Source: Methylomarinum sp. (GTDB taxonomy: Bacteria > Pseudomonadota > Gammaproteobacteria > Methylococcales > Methylomonadaceae). From it: a DNA stretch of 7,764 nucleotides. The notes under the pieces were generated by a model. It searched no databases. It saw only the letters and a program-made list of their open reading frames with translations, and had not been told where the DNA came from. The position numbers and the translations under genes were made by a program. The stretch covers positions 1-7,764 of the forward strand of contig WTAG01000442.1 in NCBI GenBank assembly GCA_013139755.1. Direction: 5' to 3'. Below are positions 5,280 to 7,764 of the stretch, one piece after another (position 1 is the stretch's first letter; the number at the start of each line of letters is the position of its first letter).

Positions 5280-6503
5280 CTAGTTTGCATTACCAGTAAT
5301 TTTCCATCCCCAAAAATTTGCATCAGGGCTATCCAATAATTCACGAAACATCTTGTTTTCTCTATCATTAGAATGATATGAAACGAATAATTCACAACCA
5401 ATTTTTTTTGTTACTATCATTGTATGTTGCACTAATAGGTTACCATTCCAATCAGCACTTATGAGGTCTCCTGGCTCTAGTTCACAGAAAGAAGAAACCT
5501 GTTCTGCACGGTTACCAGTTAATGCATGCCACCAAAAATTTTCAGCACCAGCCCACGGGTAAGATTGATTAAAATAATTATACCACCACGAACTATCACT
5601 TTGATACCAGCCACTAACTTGTTCCCAACCTCCAGCCTCTAGAGCTTGTGAAGTATAGTTCGTACAATCATTACTAAAAGAAGGATAAGATGGGTTTCTA
5701 AGAGTGCTATTAGCATCAACCCAAGCTAAAGCATAGGCTACTGCAGCCCCCCGATTGTAAGTATTAGCAACTGTTTGTAGAGTAAAAGGCAAGCCCTCAG
5801 TAGACTGTAAGCTTTTTGCATAAGAAACTGTGCTTTGGTCAAATTCTTCTTTAATATTAATCTTTACCGAATTTACTTTGTCTAGACCATCTACGCTTTG
5901 ATAAATCCTTGCAAAACTCTCATTTCCATTTGGTTCATTATCATCACCTGGCAACGCTGCAAGGTGGGTACTTGTAATGTTATTAATAGAAAGCGGAGCA
6001 TGTCTTCGTACTTCCCACTTATCATCTCCATCTTCATCAATAAAAATAAACCGATGAGTGATATTTTCATTTGCATCAATGATATCAGAATTTGCTTGTC
6101 TAGGTGGAAGAGGAACATACTCTGCATTAGCATTTGCTTTGATAAGACATTCATAAGTCTCATTTGCACCTTCGGAACAAAACAGGTCATCAATAGATAA
6201 TTTTAAAAGCTTAATAAAAAAACCGCCCCTTTTGATATTTTCTCCCCTCTCTAGCAGTCTATTTTCATAGTCTGTACCCGATATCCACTCTCCAGAACTG
6301 AGGGTCATAGGCTGAATACTTTCAGCGGCGTTTCTCCCATGGCGAAGAATTCTATACTCATCCATGATTACAAGCTTCATTTTACTTTTAAGACAAGCTT
6401 CGTTATTTGCGCTACAGCCTGGATCAGCAAATGTAAGTTGTGAAATAAACATTGTTAAAGCTAACGTGGAAAAGGATAAACCCAATCTTTTTTTAATGTA
6501 CAT
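5280..6503 (-). CDS. Exported cysteine amidase, Amidase_6-type domain
   Basis: This 407-residue protein has a signal peptide: a positive start, a hydrophobic core at about 9-24, and TFA before D27 as likely cleavage. It should therefore act outside the cytoplasm, probably in the periplasm. Residues about 27-235 are a poorly known region. Residues about 247-400 match the Amidase_6 family: YNRGAAVAYALAW, then NPSYPSFSNDCTNYTSQALE with probable catalytic Cys280, an SSWWYNYF segment, GDLISADW, QHTMIV with probable catalytic His360, and YHSND (376-380) for the third residue. The family is thought to cleave peptide or amide bonds in the cell wall and is best known from Gram-positive bacteria, so transfer is plausible. 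GGAG sits seven bases before the ATG. A strong terminator follows. The substrate is unknown; a secreted lytic enzyme aimed at competitors or at the cell's own wall are both possible. Confidence 0.88.
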   Translation of the reverse strand: MYIKKRLGLSFSTLALTMFISQLTFADPGCSANNEACLKSKMKLVIMDEYRILRHGRNAAESIQPMTLSSGEWISGTDYENRLLERGENIKRGGFFIKLLKLSIDDLFCSEGANETYECLIKANANAEYVPLPPRQANSDIIDANENITHRFIFIDEDGDDKWEVRRHAPLSINNITSTHLAALPGDDNEPNGNESFARIYQSVDGLDKVNSVKINIKEEFDQSTVSYAKSLQSTEGLPFTLQTVANTYNRGAAVAYALAWVDANSTLRNPSYPSFSNDCTNYTSQALEAGGWEQVSGWYQSDSSWWYNYFNQSYPWAGAENFWWHALTGNRAEQVSSFCELEPGDLISADWNGNLLVQHTMIVTKKIGCELFVSYHSNDRENKMFRELLDSPDANFWGWKITGNAN

Positions 6504-6662
6504 AAAAACACTCCGATAGTTGAATCTGTTACTGATATTTAATAGGAAATGATTGTTGTTGAATCTAAGAACTAATATACATTTCCACTCATTTAATGCT
6601 TATTACTATAGACCTCCTTTTATAATTACTATGTAGATAGATGAGTCCGATGGACAACCATA
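6504..6662 (-). promoter_or_regulatory. Leader of the amidase cassette with a 9-bp direct repeat
   Basis: This AT-rich region lies between the attC-B boundary and the amidase ATG. On the minus strand AGATTCAAC occurs twice (6566-6558 and 6527-6519), 39 bases apart, a possible operator pair. TATAAA (6624-6619), TATAGT (6610-6605) and TATATT (6579-6574) could be -10 boxes, but none has a good -35 at normal spacing. GGAG at 6514-6511 is the ribosome binding site. An AAAGGAGGT at 6620-6612 has no start codon at a usable distance. Confidence 0.35.
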
Positions 6663-6790
6663 ATGCTAACGACAAGCTCAATTGACGCTGGAAATAATAA
6701 AATTAATTCCAACAAACGTTTGAACTCTAATAATTGTGATTTTTCAAAAATACTGCGTGCCCAGCGGTCAATTGAAGCGCCTTGTTGGAC
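6663..6790 (-). repeat. Integron attC recombination site (attC-B)
   Basis: On the minus strand the site runs from GTCCAAC (6790-6784, a perfect RYYYAAC R'' box) to GTTAGCAT (6670-6663, the R' box where the next cassette starts). The inner arms pair well: TCAATTGACGCTGG (6678-6691) against CCAGCGGTCAATTGA (6761-6775). The right arm has two extra unpaired bases, a G near 6766 and an A near 6776. Such extrahelical bases on the '' side set which strand the integrase uses, and their side here agrees with cassettes on the minus strand. About 70 bases of AT-rich loop lie between. This is the clearest attC in the window. Confidence 0.85.
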
Positions 6791-6909
6791 GAAGCCGCTA
6801 TCGCGGAGATAAGAGCCGGCTCCGTGCCATAAATTAAGTGTAACCTCGTCTCTTGAGTAAAAAGAGACTACATTGAAAGTTCCGAGACTAACAATGAGGT
6901 TACGCTGTT
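6791..6909 (+). promoter_or_regulatory. Structured leader of the tyrosine recombinase gene; RBS inside an inverted repeat
   Basis: GTAACCTC (6840-6847) is the perfect complement of GAGGTTAC (6896-6903), and outer and inner pairs extend it to about 11 positions with two wobbles. The right arm contains GAGGT, the only Shine-Dalgarno candidate, nine bases before ATG 6910, so folding in the mRNA would hide it. Inside the loop GTCTCTT (6848-6854) and AAGAGAC (6862-6868) form a second 7-bp hairpin. GAGACTA also repeats at 6864-6870 and 6884-6890, exactly 20 bases apart, as for a protein binding one face of the DNA. It could be a translation control element, a recombinase-binding site or the end of a mobile element. 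Bases 6791-6837 show a small GC-rich stretch with nothing recognised. Confidence 0.5.
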
Positions 6910-7764
6910 ATGACATCACCTATCGAAAAAAAATACAATCATTATTATTCACAACATTGTAAACATCTTAAGCTTCAGGGCTTGCAACCCAAAACAATTG
7001 AGGCTTATTCTCGAGGTATTCGGCGTATTGCTGATTATTTTGATGGCCATCTGGATGATCTTACTCAAGATCAGTTATTAGATTATTTTCATGATCTTTT
7101 AGAGCGTCTTTCTTGGAGTGCCGTTAAGCTGGATTTATATGGGCTTAAGTTTTTCTATACTCATGTCCTCTCTAAAAACTGGGTTGATATCCCTATGATC
7201 AATCCGCCTAAAAATACACGTATCCCTGATATTATCACCATTGATGAGGCTAGTCGGTTATTTATGACCACTCGAAAGCTAAGTTACCGTGTCTTCTTTT
7301 TTACGTTGTACAGTATGGGTTTGCGTTTGGGGGAAGGTCTACGTTTGCAAGTAGGTGATATTGATGCGGTTCGTATGCGAGTGCATATTCGCAATGCCAA
7401 AGGTAATAAGGATCGTTTGGTTCCTTTACCTGTTAATACCCTACGGGTGTTACGCAGGTTTTGGGCTGTGCATCGACATCCTGTGTTTTTATTCCCTAAT
7501 CGTAAACGAGGGTTGAAGTCTGCCTTTCTTGTCGATTCACCGCTTGATCGAAGTGGTATTCAAGTCACCATGAAAGCTGTGGTTGAGGCGATCGGTCTAA
7601 AAAAAAGATATCTTGTCATTCCTTACGTCATAGTTACGCCACCCATCTACTAGAATCTGGTGTTGACCTGCTCGAACTTCAATCAATTTTAGGGCACGCC
7701 AGCCTTCTCTCGACTGCCCGCTACACCCATTTAACCTCAATTACCGATAAAAATTCTTATCAAC
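6910..7764 (+). CDS. Tyrosine recombinase with -1 frameshift; 3' end beyond the window
   Basis: This is a XerC/D-like site-specific recombinase of the type often found beside IS91-family transposases. Residues about 10-95 form the SAM-like core-binding domain ([20 protein letters not shown]). The catalytic domain begins near 105: GLRLGE gives the first active-site Arg (R139), and KGNKDR the Lys. The first frame then ends at TAG 7651-7653 (247 residues) after an A8 run (7599-7606). Reading from 7605 in the -1 frame restores [11 protein letters not shown] (His, Arg), LGHAS (His) and ARYTHLT (nucleophile Tyr), open to the window edge. Both halves are well conserved, so the shift is recent, an artefact, or programmed. 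It lacks the extra helix region of integron integrases. It is transcribed away from the cassettes, with a start supported by GAGGT at 6896. Confidence 0.88.
7599..7606 (+). promoter_or_regulatory. A8 run at the recombinase frame break; matches a -1 slippery heptamer
   Basis: In the upstream frame the codons are CTA AAA AAA AGA, so A AAA AAA is positioned as X XXY YYZ. A -1 slip reads AAA then AAG and enters exactly the frame with the missing catalytic residues. A ninth A in the DNA, or transcript slippage adding one A, would do the same. Whether this is a mutation, a sequencing homopolymer error or programmed recoding cannot be told from the sequence. Confidence 0.6.

Larger units (their letters stand above)
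4611..6670 (-). mobile_element. Putative integron gene cassette 1 (amidase plus small membrane protein)
   Basis: On the minus strand the cassette starts TTAGCAT immediately after the core G of attC-B and ends ATGCTAAC at 4618-4611, an 8-bp reverse-complement match between its two ends. It holds two genes in the cassette orientation separated by a terminator. Its leader of about 165 bases between the attC boundary and the first ATG is long for a cassette and has room for a promoter, though none is clear. The distal attC is the shortened junction at 4583-4618, so this cassette probably cannot now be cut out separately from cassette 2. Confidence 0.6.

Noticed and set aside
5891..6200. Open frames on both strands inside the amidase gene
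   Set aside because: They overlap a gene with clear domain evidence. The minus-strand one is a methionine-rich shifted reading of it, and neither has a start signal.
6590..6620. Strong AAAGGAGGT on the minus strand upstream of the amidase
   Set aside because: The next ATG is about 20 bases away and opens only a six-codon frame (MSGNVY). It is most likely chance, so no gene or leader peptide is called.
6910..7764. Integron integrase IntI
   Set aside because: Opposite transcription to the cassettes suggested it, but the characteristic extra region between the Lys and HxxR boxes is absent and the sequence reads like the recombinases found beside IS91-type transposases.

Overview
The window is AT-rich accessory DNA, most likely from a gammaproteobacterium. 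That assignment rests on the IS3-type element, an IS91-associated type of tyrosine recombinase, and an intergenic repeat of the 'aaatccccct...caaaggggg' kind that I associate with some gammaproteobacteria and cyanobacteria. No taxonomic marker gene is present, so the organism stays open. No RNA gene or CRISPR array was seen.

Layout, left to right. Positions 1-377 are non-coding and hold two diverged, oppositely oriented copies of a G-rich/C-rich repeat. Positions 378-1642 are a complete IS3-family insertion sequence: imperfect 30-bp terminal inverted repeats, orfA, orfB and an A-AAA-AAG slippery site joining them by -1 frameshift. No matching target duplication flanks it. From about 1730 to 6790 there is a stretch of integron cassette array read on the minus strand. 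Two full-size attC-like folding sites (about 1729-1862 and 6663-6790) bracket it, and a much shortened attC-like junction (4583-4618) divides it. The evidence for cassettes is the rule that a cassette's first bases are the reverse complement of its own R'' box. It holds twice: GTTAGCAT/ATGCTAAC bounds 4611-6670, and GTTATAAGCT/AGCTTATAAC bounds about 1854-4591. No integron integrase (IntI) is visible, so this may be an interior or orphan part of an array.

Cassette 1 (about 4611-6670, minus strand) carries an exported cysteine amidase of the Amidase_6 type, a strong hairpin terminator, and a small membrane-anchored extracytoplasmic protein of unknown function. Cassette 2 (about 1854-4591, minus strand) carries a near-consensus promoter of its own and two genes overlapping by ATGA: a protein resembling the NA37/YejK nucleoid-associated family, and a 489-residue protein with a large soluble N-terminal part and three C-terminal membrane segments. 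This translationally coupled DNA-associated plus membrane pair, mobile and self-promoted, is the best candidate here for an undescribed system. A defence role is a hypothesis, not shown.

From 6791 to the end, on the plus strand and divergent from the cassettes, lies a tyrosine recombinase gene. Its catalytic C-terminal part is displaced by -1 at an A8 run that is itself a slippery sequence. Its ribosome binding site lies in the arm of a 5' inverted repeat. The gene runs off the window edge.
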